Assembly (NCBI GenBank): GCA_004356955.1
Contig: SMXS01000043.1
Location: 1-37,657 of the forward strand
Reading direction: 5' to 3'
Source: Alphaproteobacteria bacterium
Lineage (GTDB): Bacteria; Pseudomonadota; Alphaproteobacteria; SMXS01
Length of the DNA: 37,657 bases
Position numbers and translations under genes: made by a program. Shown here piece by piece: positions 13,576-22,770 of the stretch (its first letter is position 1; every line of letters starts with the position of its first letter). The notes under the pieces were generated by a model. That model was not told the origin of the DNA. It saw nothing but the letters and a program-made list of their open reading frames with translations, and did no database searches.

Positions 13576-14198
13576 TAGCCTTCACCTTCTACGGCGTCTT
13601 CCGTGCCTTTTTCGTCACCTGGCAAGATGTATTTGGCGCCTTCCCATGGACTCATGAAGTCAAAGGTGCGCAGATCCTGCATCAGGCTGACTGGTTCGTA
13701 GACCACACGTTTGTGCTCGTCAGAATAGCGAACTTCCACATAGCCAGACAAAGGAAAGTCTTTGCGTAGTGGAAAACCCTGAAAACCATAATCCGTCAGG
13801 ATGCGGCGCAGATCAGGGTGGTTAGAGAACATCACGCCATAAAGATCCCAGCATTCGCGCTCGAACCAGTTGGCAGTACTGAATATACCACTAGCCGATG
13901 GCACCGGCGTCTCTTCATCAGTGTGAATCTTTACGCGTATGCGCTGGTTCTGTTTAAGGCTAAGGAGGTGATAAACAACGTCAAAGCGCTCGGTCCGGCT
14001 GGGATAGTCGGCGCCGCAGATATCCATCAACTGACGAAACTGACATTGGCTATCGTCCCGTAGGTAGGTCAGAACTTTGATGATGCAGTCGGGTCGGCTG
14101 ACGATGGTGAGTTCATCATTCACGACGTCTGTGCTGATGATCTCGTTATCCAGAGAATCGCTTATCAGTTCGCCCAATTCAATGAGAGCCTGGTCCAT
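13575..14198 (-). CDS. nuoC: NADH-quinone oxidoreductase subunit C
   Basis: [44 protein letters not shown]. Confidence 0.96.
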   Translation of the reverse strand: MDQALIELGELISDSLDNEIISTDVVNDELTIVSRPDCIIKVLTYLRDDSQCQFRQLMDICGADYPSRTERFDVVYHLLSLKQNQRIRVKIHTDEETPVPSASGIFSTANWFERECWDLYGVMFSNHPDLRRILTDYGFQGFPLRKDFPLSGYVEVRYSDEHKRVVYEPVSLMQDLRTFDFMSPWEGAKYILPGDEKGTEDAVEGEG

Positions 14199-14214
14199 GG
14201 TGGGTTCCCTGCCC

Positions 14215-14769
14215 CTATCTTGTCAGAGTGCCTGTACGGCGGATTTTGCGCTGCAGTTGCAGGACGCCGTATACCAGCGCTTCAGCGGTCGGTGGACAGC
14301 CAGGCACATAGATGTCAACGGGTATAATGCGATCACAGCCGCGAACCACAGAATATGAATAGTGGTAATATCCACCGCCATTGGCACAACTGCCCATGGA
14401 AATTACATACCGGGGTTCTGGCATTTGGTCATAAACTTTGCGCAGCGCCGGGGCCATTTTATTGGTCAGCGTACCGGCAACGATCATGACATCGGATTGA
14501 CGAGGAGACGCACGAGGCGCAAAGCCAAAGCGTTCCAGGTCGTAACGCGGCATATTTGCCTGCATCATTTCAACAGCGCAGCAGGCCAGACCAAAGGTCA
14601 TCCACCATAGTGATCCGGTGCGTGCCCAATTGATGACGTCATCAAGCTTGGCAACAATATAGCCTTTGTCGCCCAGGTCATCGGAAAGGGACTGAAAATA
14701 TTCACTAGAAGCCGCCGTCGAGGCAGCGAGGTCTTGATTGGCTGACGCCACTTTGTCCTCTACTCCCAT
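14215..14769 (-). CDS. nuoB: NADH-quinone oxidoreductase subunit B (start reassigned to MGVEDKVAS; track ORF starts at 14841)
   Basis: [60 protein letters not shown]. Confidence 0.94.
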   Translation of the reverse strand: MGVEDKVASANQDLAASTAASSEYFQSLSDDLGDKGYIVAKLDDVINWARTGSLWWMTFGLACCAVEMMQANMPRYDLERFGFAPRASPRQSDVMIVAGTLTNKMAPALRKVYDQMPEPRYVISMGSCANGGGYYHYSYSVVRGCDRIIPVDIYVPGCPPTAEALVYGVLQLQRKIRRTGTLTR

Positions 14770-15125
14770 TCCAAGGCTCCCTTTTTCCACTCGTAGATAA
14801 AGCCGACGGTCAGCACACCCAGGAAGACGACCATTGACCAAAAGCCAAAGATGCCGATGTCACCCAAAGTCACAGCCCATGGGAACAGGAAGGCGACTTC
14901 CAGATCGAAGATGATAAACAGGATGGCCACCAGATAGAAGCGCACATCGAAATGCCCGCGTGTGTCGTCGAAGGGTTCGAAGCCACATTCATAGGGTGAC
15001 AGTTTTTCACTATCCGGATTTTGCTTGGCAACAAGATATGCGCCAACAACGAATAGCAATGCCAAAACAATGACTACTGCTAGAAAGACCAGAATCGGCA
15101 AGTATTCCAGTAACAGTTCTTCCAT
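14760..15125 (-). CDS. nuoA: NADH-quinone oxidoreductase subunit A
   Basis: [43 protein letters not shown]. Confidence 0.95.
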   Translation of the reverse strand: MEELLLEYLPILVFLAVVIVLALLFVVGAYLVAKQNPDSEKLSPYECGFEPFDDTRGHFDVRFYLVAILFIIFDLEVAFLFPWAVTLGDIGIFGFWSMVVFLGVLTVGFIYEWKKGALEWE

Positions 15126-15254
15126 CGATTTTATTCCAACCTCTCAAGTCGCTGATTAGCGTTCTAGACAGAGTACCGGGTATTATTCAGGAGATCACGC
15201 CCGAACTCTACATCGTCCGATTCACTGCCCAGATAGGGCCTTGATTCGGCGCGC

Positions 15255-15282
15255 AGTATATAGTGGCAAACACACGTGTCAA
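15255..15282 (-). promoter_or_regulatory. Sigma-70-type promoter for the nuo operon
   Basis: Minus strand TTGACA (15282-15277), 16-bp spacer, TATACT (15260-15255), about 130 bp upstream of nuoA. Confidence 0.7.
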
Positions 15283-15373
15283 AGGGCAATGGCGCGCGTC
15301 TGCTGGGAAAGTTTTGCAGGGTGGAATTGCCGAGATGGGGGCTGCCATTTTTTACAGATATGTGTCTGCGAAA

Positions 15374-15450
15374 TGGCGGGAGTGACGGGACTCGAACCCG
15401 CGACCTCTGGCGTGACAGGCCAGCGCTCTAACCAACTGAGCTACACCCCC
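15374..15450 (-). tRNA. tRNA-Asp (anticodon GTC)
   Basis: Minus strand GGGGGTGTAGCTCAGTTGGTTAGAGCGCTGGCCTGTCACGCCAGAGGTCGCGGGTTCGAGTCCCGTCACTCCCGCCA; cloverleaf with CTGGC-CTGTCAC-GCCAG anticodon arm; CCA encoded. Confidence 0.96.
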
Positions 15451-15732
15451 AATCTCGGAAGGCGGGCTTGATGTACGGCAGAGCCTGCGACCTGTCAAGG
15501 GCTTGGATAACATTCCTGAAATAATATTAAAAATTGTTCATTTGCCGCAGAAGTCTGGGCCTTTTGGACCCATACTATTTCGTCAATCAACGTCATTTAT
15601 GAGAGCGATTCCACAATAAAAAAAGCCGCCGAAACGACCTTGATCATTTTGCCTGTTTTTGATTCCCGGTGCGTATGCCGCAACAAAGTGCGATGGAATA
15701 TCATCAGGCTAATTGTGCAGACCGTGGGGTGG

Positions 15733-15808
15733 TGGTGGGCGATGACAGGCTCGAACTGCCGACCCTCTCGGTGTAAACGAGATGCTCTACCAACTGAGCT
15801 AATCGCCC
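15733..15808 (-). tRNA. tRNA-Val (anticodon TAC)
   Basis: Minus strand GGGCGATTAGCTCAGTTGGTAGAGCATCTCGTTTACACCGAGAGGGTCGGCAGTTCGAGCCTGTCATCGCCCACCA; CCA encoded. Confidence 0.96.
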
Positions 15809-15886
15809 TCAACCACCCTACTGGTCTTCAATTAAGAAACGGCCACCCTTTCAAGCGACCGCGTCCTAAACTAAACCAAATTGGTT

Positions 15887-16162
15887 TTAGTGGTTTACAG
15901 CTTCCTTCAGCGCCTTACCAGCCTTGAATTTAGGCTGCTTGGATGCAGGAATCTGAATTGCTTCGCCAGTACGAGGGTTGCGACCCGTCGTAGCTGCACG
16001 ATTTGCAACACTAAAAGTACCGAAGCCAACGAGGCGAATTTCGCCACCACCAGCCAGGGCATCTGTTACAGATTGAAGCACCGCATCAACAGCGGCTCCT
16101 GCATCTGCTTTGGACAGACCAGATGCTTCGGCAACACTTGCAATAAGATCATTCTTGTTCAT
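15887..16162 (-). CDS. hupB: HU-family DNA-binding protein
   Basis: 91 aa, [32 protein letters not shown]...[44 protein letters not shown]. Confidence 0.95.
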   Translation of the reverse strand: MNKNDLIASVAEASGLSKADAGAAVDAVLQSVTDALAGGGEIRLVGFGTFSVANRAATTGRNPRTGEAIQIPASKQPKFKAGKALKEAVNH

Positions 16163-16319
16163 GGCTAACCCCCCTTATATGGAACTGTTATATTCGAAAA
16201 ATATCCCCCGATAGAGACGGCGTCAGTCTAGAGCGACGCATTATCCCGGTCAAAGGAAAAGCCGCGTCCACCCTCATTTTTTGCAACTTTTTTGCTGCTT
16301 TCTGGCGGACGCAGATACC

Positions 16320-18713
16320 TTAGTGGGTCACAACCTCTTCCGGGTTGCCATTGGCCTCTTCTGCAACCGCGCCAATGATCTCTTCTTCCCATTCAATTGG
16401 CACGACCGGTTGCGTCAGGGCATGACTCAAAACTTCATCCACGGTTGTTACGGGGATAATTTCCAATCCCTTTTTGACGTTGTCCGGTATGTCGGCGAGG
16501 TCTTTTTCGTTGTCCATTGGAATCAATACCTTCTTGATCCCGCCACGTTGTGCGGCTAGTAGTTTTTCCTTCAATCCACCAATGGCTAAGATACGACCAC
16601 GCAGCGTAATTTCACCCGTCATGGCGACGTATCGGTCAACCGGTATCCCCGTTAAAACCGAAACAATGGAGGTCACCATTCCAACACCAGCGGACGGCCC
16701 ATCTTTGGGAACAGCCCCTTCTGGTACATGGATGTGGATATCGCGTTTTTGAAACACGTCTGGATGAATACCGAATTCGGCAGCGCGAGACCGTACATAA
16801 CTGGCCGCAGCCTGAATCGATTCTTGCATCACTTCACCAAGTTTCCCGGTAATGGTCATCTTTCCCTTGCCTGGAAGTTTTAGTGCCTCGATCGACAACA
16901 GCTCGCCGCCGACTTCTGTCCAGGCAAGGCCCGTGACGACGCCAACCTGGTCTTTATCTTCGATCATGCCATAGCGGAATTTTCGCACCCCGGCAAAGTC
17001 ACCCAGATTATCTGGCGTAATCTTAACCACGGTGACGTCGGACGACACAATCTGGCGCACTGCCTTGCGGATCAGGCTTGCCAATTCACGTTCCAGGCCA
17101 CGCACGCCAGGTTCGCGCGTGTAGTGGCGAATAAGGTCGCGCAGGCCTTCATCTGTGATGGACCATTCTTCAGCGTTCAGACCATTGGCCTTGATTTGCT
17201 TGTCGATCAGGTGACGACGCGCAATCTCCAGCTTTTCCTCTTCCGTGTAACCGCTGATGCGGATTACTTCCATCCGATCAAGCAATGCACTTGGGATATT
17301 CAGCGTATTGGCGGTAGTGACGAACATCACCTTGGAAAGGTCGTAGTCAACCTCTAGATAGTGGTCGTTGAAGGTGCCATTTTGTTCTGGGTCCAAGACT
17401 TCCAACAATGCCGAGGATGGATCGCCACGGAAATCGGCGCCCATTTTGTCAATTTCGTCCAGCAGGAACAGCGGATTGGACGTGCCAGCCTTCTTCATGC
17501 TTTGGACGATTTTGCCTGGCATAGAGCCAATATAAGTCCGCCGATGGCCACGAATTTCGGCTTCATCACGCACGCCACCAAGCGAAACGCGAATAAAGTC
17601 GCGCCCCGTGGCCCTGGCAATGGACTTGCCCAGCGAGGTCTTACCAACACCTGGGGGGCCGACGAGGCACAGGATTGGACCTTTGATCTTGCGGGTGCGT
17701 TGCTGCACAGCAAGATATTCGATGATCCGTTCCTTGACCTTCTCTAGCCCGTAGTGATCGGCGTCCAGAATTTCAATCGCCTTGTTGAGGTCTTTCTTGA
17801 CCTTGCGGTTCTTGCCCCAAGGAATACCAAGCAGCCAATCCAGATAGTTGCGAACAACAGTGGCTTCTGCCGACATCGGGCTCATGGCCTTCAGCTTCTT
17901 CAGCTCGGCTGTAGCTTTGGTCTTTGCTTCCTTGGATAGCTTGGTTTCCTTAATCTTTGCTTCAAGCTCAACCAGTTCATCGCCGTCTTCTTCGCCGTCG
18001 CCGAGTTCCTTCTGAATGGCTTTCATTTGCTCATTCAAATAGTACTCGCGCTGGGTCTTTTCCATCTGGCGTTTGACGCGGCCACGGATGTTCTTTTCAA
18101 CCTCCAAGACACCGATTTCGCTGTCCATCATGCCAAAGACGCGTTCCAGCCGTTCGCTGGCGCTGGTGGTTTCCAGCAATTCCTGCTTTTCAGATATTTT
18201 GACGGACAGATGCGACGCCAGTGTATCGGCCAGGCGTTCTGGTTCTTCAATCTGATTGACCGAGACGAGTACCTCTGGTGGCACCTTCTTGTTCAATTTC
18301 ACATATTGTTCGAACTGACTGACGACAGATCGGGCCAGTGCTTCGATGTCGGCGCCTGTCTCGGTATCCTCTTCGATGATCTCGACTGTGGCTTCAAAGA
18401 AGTTTTCATTGTCGACGAAACTGGAAATACGCGCACGCGCCCCACCTTCGACCAACACTTTAACCGTGCCGTCTGGCAGTTTCAGCAATTGCAGAACAGA
18501 GGCAATCGTCCCGATCTGGTACAGGTCGTTTTCATCAGGGTCGTCTTGCCCTGCATCCTTTTGGGTGACCAGGAATATCTTTTTGTCATTTGCCATCACA
18601 TCTTCGAGAGCGCGCACTGATTTGTCCCGCCCAACGAATAGGGGAACAATCATGTGTGGAAACACAACGATGTCTCGTAAAGGCAATACGGGATGGGTTG
18701 ATTCAGAGGACAT
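16320..18713 (-). CDS. lon: ATP-dependent Lon protease (likely start MSSESTHPVLPLRD; track ORF starts at 18725)
   Basis: GPPGVGKTSLGKSIARATGR Walker A; PKDGPSAGVGMVTSIVS catalytic Ser motif. An AGG lies about 8 nt upstream of the ATG at 18713. Confidence 0.96.
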   Translation of the reverse strand: MSSESTHPVLPLRDIVVFPHMIVPLFVGRDKSVRALEDVMANDKKIFLVTQKDAGQDDPDENDLYQIGTIASVLQLLKLPDGTVKVLVEGGARARISSFVDNENFFEATVEIIEEDTETGADIEALARSVVSQFEQYVKLNKKVPPEVLVSVNQIEEPERLADTLASHLSVKISEKQELLETTSASERLERVFGMMDSEIGVLEVEKNIRGRVKRQMEKTQREYYLNEQMKAIQKELGDGEEDGDELVELEAKIKETKLSKEAKTKATAELKKLKAMSPMSAEATVVRNYLDWLLGIPWGKNRKVKKDLNKAIEILDADHYGLEKVKERIIEYLAVQQRTRKIKGPILCLVGPPGVGKTSLGKSIARATGRDFIRVSLGGVRDEAEIRGHRRTYIGSMPGKIVQSMKKAGTSNPLFLLDEIDKMGADFRGDPSSALLEVLDPEQNGTFNDHYLEVDYDLSKVMFVTTANTLNIPSALLDRMEVIRISGYTEEEKLEIARRHLIDKQIKANGLNAEEWSITDEGLRDLIRHYTREPGVRGLERELASLIRKAVRQIVSSDVTVVKITPDNLGDFAGVRKFRYGMIEDKDQVGVVTGLAWTEVGGELLSIEALKLPGKGKMTITGKLGEVMQESIQAAASYVRSRAAEFGIHPDVFQKRDIHIHVPEGAVPKDGPSAGVGMVTSIVSVLTGIPVDRYVAMTGEITLRGRILAIGGLKEKLLAAQRGGIKKVLIPMDNEKDLADIPDNVKKGLEIIPVTTVDEVLSHALTQPVVPIEWEEEIIGAVAEEANGNPEEVVTH

Positions 18714-18792
18714 GGCTACCTGCATATTGTGGTACTGTTATTAGCATACACCATATCTCGTATGAGAGATGGTAATTATTTCGACACATTCT

Positions 18793-18821
18793 AAGTGGGG
18801 AGCGAAAGCGAATACGTCAAG
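18793..18821 (-). promoter_or_regulatory. Putative sigma-32 (RpoH) heat-shock promoter of lon
   Basis: Minus strand CTTGACG (18821-18815), 14 bp, CCCCACTT (18800-18793); resembles CTTGAAA-N11-16-CCCCATNT. Confidence 0.55.
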
Positions 18822-18835
18822 GGCTCTGACGTATT
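18811..18835. repeat. Perfect 9-bp inverted repeat AATACGTCA-N7-TGACGTATT in the clpX-lon intergenic region
   Basis: Read directly: AATACGTCA AGGGCTC TGACGTATT; overlaps the -35 of the putative lon promoter. Confidence 0.85.
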
Positions 18836-18865
18836 TCTCTGCTGATTCCGATAGAAAACTAGATT

Positions 18866-20137
18866 CTAGGCACCCTGACCGACATTGTTGTCAACGCGAT
18901 CGGCGTAGATATAGAGCGGTTGAGCCCTGCCCTCGACGACTTCGTTACTGACGACGACTTCTTCAACGCCTTCAAGCGAGGGCAATTCATACATGGTTTC
19001 CAATAGGATGGACTCCATGATGGATCGCAAACCACGCGCCCCTGTCTGGCGTTTGATCGCCTTTTTGGCCACGCCAGCAAGAGCGTCTTCGCTAAAGGTC
19101 AGGTTTACATCTTCCATGGCAAACAGACTTTGGTATTGCTTGATCAGCGCGTTCTTCGGCTTGGTTAAAATCTCTATCAGAGAGCTTTCATCCAAATCTG
19201 TCAGTGTCGCGATCACCGGCAAACGACCCACGAATTCCGGAATCAGGCCGAATTTCAGCAGATCTTCGGGTTCTACTTCTGCCAGAATTTCGCCTGTTCG
19301 ACGATCTTCAGGCCCCACCACTTTGGCACCAAATCCAATGGACTTGTCGGTGCCGCGGGCATCAATGATTTTCTCCAAGCCCGAGAAAGCACCACCACAG
19401 ATAAACAGGATGTTCGTCGTGTCGACTTGCAGAAATTCCTGTTGTGGATGCTTGCGGCCGCCTTGCGGTGGGACGCTGGCAATTGTGCCTTCCATAATCT
19501 TGAGCAAGGCTTGCTGTACGCCCTCGCCCGACACATCGCGGGTGATCGACGGGTTGTCTGACTTGCGGCTGATCTTGTCGACTTCATCTATGTAGACAAT
19601 GCCACGTTGCGCACGCTCGACATTATAGTCAGCCGATTGCAGCAGCTTGAGGATGATGTTTTCGACGTCTTCACCAACATAACCAGCTTCGGTCAGCGTG
19701 GTGGCGTCAGCCATTGTAAAGGGCACGTCCAAAATCCGCGCCAATGTCTGAGCCAACAGCGTTTTGCCGCAGCCGGTTGGGCCAACCAACAGAATGTTGG
19801 ACTTTGACAATTCCACCTCGCTGCTTTTGCTAGCGTGCTTCAGACGTTTGTAGTGATTGTGCACGGCAACAGACAAAACGCGCTTGGCGCGTTCCTGGCC
19901 GATGACATAATCATCCAGAACGCCGCAAATATCGGCAGGCGATGCGATGCCCTCTCCTGCCTGTACGACAGTCGTTTTGCTTTCTTCGCGGATGATGTCC
20001 ATGCAAAGTTCGACGCATTCATCGCAGATGAAAACGGTTGGGCCGGCAATAAGCTTCCGCACTTCGTGCTGGCTCTTGCCGCAGAAAGAGCAGTACAAAG
20101 TATTCTTGGAATCGCCAGTGCCACTGGATTTGGTCAT
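18866..20137 (-). CDS. clpX: ATP-dependent Clp protease ATP-binding subunit ClpX
   Basis: [30 protein letters not shown] zinc-binding domain; [16 protein letters not shown]. Confidence 0.97.
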   Translation of the reverse strand: MTKSSGTGDSKNTLYCSFCGKSQHEVRKLIAGPTVFICDECVELCMDIIREESKTTVVQAGEGIASPADICGVLDDYVIGQERAKRVLSVAVHNHYKRLKHASKSSEVELSKSNILLVGPTGCGKTLLAQTLARILDVPFTMADATTLTEAGYVGEDVENIILKLLQSADYNVERAQRGIVYIDEVDKISRKSDNPSITRDVSGEGVQQALLKIMEGTIASVPPQGGRKHPQQEFLQVDTTNILFICGGAFSGLEKIIDARGTDKSIGFGAKVVGPEDRRTGEILAEVEPEDLLKFGLIPEFVGRLPVIATLTDLDESSLIEILTKPKNALIKQYQSLFAMEDVNLTFSEDALAGVAKKAIKRQTGARGLRSIMESILLETMYELPSLEGVEEVVVSNEVVEGRAQPLYIYADRVDNNVGQGA

Positions 20138-20262
20138 ATTTTCACCAATTTGTGTATTTCATTCATGCTAGCCGCGCAAAGGCCCGCCAATCAACACTAT
20201 TTGTCGTTCGAATCGTGAAACGACGCTGAGTTGATGGTTAAAACATTGAACTTGAAAGAGAA

Positions 20263-20892
20263 TTATCCCTCTGCAGATTCAACTTCAGAGCGTTTAGAGA
20301 CGACTTCGTCAATCAATCCGAATTCCTGTGCCCCCTCAGCTGTGAGAAATTTGTCACGCTCGAGCGATTGGCGGACCGTTTCGATATCCTGACCAGTGTG
20401 GTGGGCATATATCTTGTTCAACCGTTCACGGATTGCCAGAATCTCACGGGCATGGATTTCGATATCTGTTGCCTGACCTTGCGCGCCGCCAGATGGCTGA
20501 TGCAGCATGATGCGCGAATTGGGCAGCGCGAAACGCATACCTTTTTCGCCCCCAGCCAACAATAGCGAGCCCATTGAAGCCGCCTGCCCAATGCAAAGGG
20601 TAGAAATCTTTGGTTTCACATATTGCATGGTGTCGTAGATGGCCAGTCCGGACGTCACGACCCCACCAGGTGAATTGATGTAAAGCGAGATTTCCTTGTT
20701 GGGATTTTCGGCTTCCAGGTACAAAAGCTGCGCTGTCACCACCGAGGCGACACTGTCATCGATGCCACCGACCAGGAAAATGATCCGCTCTTTGAGCATA
20801 CGAGAATAGATGTCGTATGAGCGTTCTCCCCGATTGGTTTGCTCGATCACCATCGGAATGAGTGCGCTGGCTGTTTCGACAATATCCTTCAT
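20263..20892 (-). CDS. clpP: ATP-dependent Clp protease proteolytic subunit
   Basis: [14 protein letters not shown] (Ser), [26 protein letters not shown] (His). Confidence 0.97.
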   Translation of the reverse strand: MKDIVETASALIPMVIEQTNRGERSYDIYSRMLKERIIFLVGGIDDSVASVVTAQLLYLEAENPNKEISLYINSPGGVVTSGLAIYDTMQYVKPKISTLCIGQAASMGSLLLAGGEKGMRFALPNSRIMLHQPSGGAQGQATDIEIHAREILAIRERLNKIYAHHTGQDIETVRQSLERDKFLTAEGAQEFGLIDEVVSKRSEVESAEG

Positions 20893-20971
20893 TACGTGCT
20901 CCGTTTATTAGCGCTGGGGTCTAATGACCCAATCTTGTTTGGCTATACTAGGCTGTATGACCACGCAGAGC

Positions 20972-22480
20972 CTAGTCGGCTTTCTTCTTCAACGCAGCCT
21001 TCTTCTTTGGTGCTGCCTTCTTTTTTTCTGTAGCCGCCTTGGTATCAGTCTTTTTTGCGGCCGCTTTCTTCGCGGCAGGCTTTTTGTCCACTGCTTTTTT
21101 GGCGGATGCCTTCTTCACAGAAGATTTTTTCTTGGCTGGCTTCTTCTCTTCTTCCTCGGCACCTGGCAGCTGCATCAGGGTATCCTGATCAACTTCCTTT
21201 TCGGTAACTGATGCCAATTCCAGAATAAAATTGATCACCTTGTCTTCATATATAGGTGCGCGCAATTGCTGCATGGCCTGCTGGTTCTGTTGATATAACT
21301 GGAAGATCTGCTGTTCCTGGCCAGGATAGCGCTGGGCTTCCTGCATGATAGCGCCATTCAGCTCTTCAGCCGAAACGGTGATATCGTTGGTGTCGCCGAC
21401 CTGGGCCAGCAACAGGCCAAGGCGGACACGTCGATTGGCCATGCCCTGGTATTCTTCACGCAGTTCTTCTTCTGACTGGTCTTCGTCTTCGATTGTTTTT
21501 TCTTGTGACTCCAGTTGCTTGGTAAAGTCACTCCAGATTTGGTCGAACTCCATGGTGACCATGCCAGGGGGCACATCAAACTCATAGGTATCGGCAAGCT
21601 GATCCAGCAAACTGCGCTTCAACTTGGCCCGCGTGAACTGGCTAAATTCACTGCTAATCTGATCTGTGATCTTGGTGCGCAATTCAGCCAGGTCGGTCAG
21701 ACCAACCTGAACGGCGAGGTCGTCATTGATTTCGACTTCCGCCGCCAATTGTATTTCACGAACTTTGACTTCAAAGATTACGTCTTTACCAGCTAGGTGT
21801 TCAGCGTTGTAATCTCCAGGGAACGTTACGGGCAGGTCTTTTTCATCACCAGCTTTGACGCCGACCAACTGCTCTTCAAACCCTGGGATGAAGCTATTGG
21901 AACCCAGCACCAGCTGGAATTCTTCTGAGTTGCCACCCTCAAAGGGTTCGCCATCCAGCTTGCCAGTGAAGTCGATAACGACAGCATCGCCGTCTTTGGC
22001 CGCATAGCCTTCTTCTTCAGTCTTCTCAAACCGGGTCTGTTGTTCGGCCAGGTTCTTGATCGCATCATCAATGTCGCTGTCGGCGACTTTGGCGACTTCT
22101 TTTTCCAATGAGATTTTGGAGAAATCACCCACTTCGATGTCGGGCATGATTTCGACATTCATGGAATATTCCAGGTCGCTGCCCTGCTTGTAATCGGTGA
22201 TTTCGATATCCGGCTGCATGGCGGGACGAACGTCGTCCTTTTCCATAGCTTCCTGAGACGTGGTGTTGACTGTTTCTTCCAGCACTTCACCCATCAGGGC
22301 ATCACCATGAAGATTGCGCACATGCGACACCGGCACTTTGCCGGGGCGGAAACCATCAATCCGGATTTCACTGGCGATTTTCACCAGCTTTTCGGTCAGC
22401 TTCTTTTCAAGGACGGCTGCTTCGACCGTGATTTTGTAGGCTCGTGTCAGCCCTTCTGCGCTTGTCTGTTCAATTTGCAT
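20972..22480 (-). CDS. tig: Trigger factor with a C-terminal Lys/Ala-rich extension (likely start MQIEQTSAEGL; track ORF starts at 22492)
   Basis: IRIDGFRPGKVPVSHVRNLHG ribosome-binding signature; FKBP-like middle domain; upstream of clpP. The C-terminal ~61 aa are KKPAKKKSSVKKASAKKAVDKK... Confidence 0.95.
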   Translation of the reverse strand: MQIEQTSAEGLTRAYKITVEAAVLEKKLTEKLVKIASEIRIDGFRPGKVPVSHVRNLHGDALMGEVLEETVNTTSQEAMEKDDVRPAMQPDIEITDYKQGSDLEYSMNVEIMPDIEVGDFSKISLEKEVAKVADSDIDDAIKNLAEQQTRFEKTEEEGYAAKDGDAVVIDFTGKLDGEPFEGGNSEEFQLVLGSNSFIPGFEEQLVGVKAGDEKDLPVTFPGDYNAEHLAGKDVIFEVKVREIQLAAEVEINDDLAVQVGLTDLAELRTKITDQISSEFSQFTRAKLKRSLLDQLADTYEFDVPPGMVTMEFDQIWSDFTKQLESQEKTIEDEDQSEEELREEYQGMANRRVRLGLLLAQVGDTNDITVSAEELNGAIMQEAQRYPGQEQQIFQLYQQNQQAMQQLRAPIYEDKVINFILELASVTEKEVDQDTLMQLPGAEEEEKKPAKKKSSVKKASAKKAVDKKPAAKKAAAKKTDTKAATEKKKAAPKKKAALKKKAD

Positions 22481-22551
22481 CGACTTATCCAAAACGTTGA
22501 TTCTGTTGTTGGCATTGTGCCCAATGCTTGGGGCTGAAAGGGTCAGTCACC

Positions 22552-22636
22552 TGGTGCGGGCGGAGGGACTTGAACCCCCACGAGTTGCCTCACTGGTACC
22601 TAAAACCAGCGCGTCTACCAATTCCGCCACGCCCGC
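22552..22636 (-). tRNA. tRNA-Leu (anticodon TAG)
   Basis: Minus strand GCGGGCGTGGCGGAATTGGTAGACGCGCTGGTTTTAGGTACCAGTGAGGCAACTCGTGGGGGTTCAAGTCCCTCCGCCCGCACCA; long variable arm; CCA encoded. Confidence 0.95.
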
Positions 22637-22770
22637 ATTCAGTGTTCTGACCGGTTCAGCACAGCCAAAACCAGGCCGGGCTGCCAAATTCGGCGCAACC
22701 TATAGCAATGTCATCGGCAAAATGCCAATCGCAAATTTCACTCTTTTTGTCGTAACCGTGATTTTGTATC

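Noticed and set aside
1056-15125. Possible insertion or novel gene within the nuo operon
   Set aside because: All 14 nuo genes are present in canonical A-N order with tight junctions; no unexplained ORF or large gap.
15556-15572. Hairpin TGGGCC-TTTT-GGACCCA near the tRNA-Val/tRNA-Asp gap
   Set aside because: Short, contains a bulge, and no T-tract in the transcribed (minus) direction; not enough to call a terminator.
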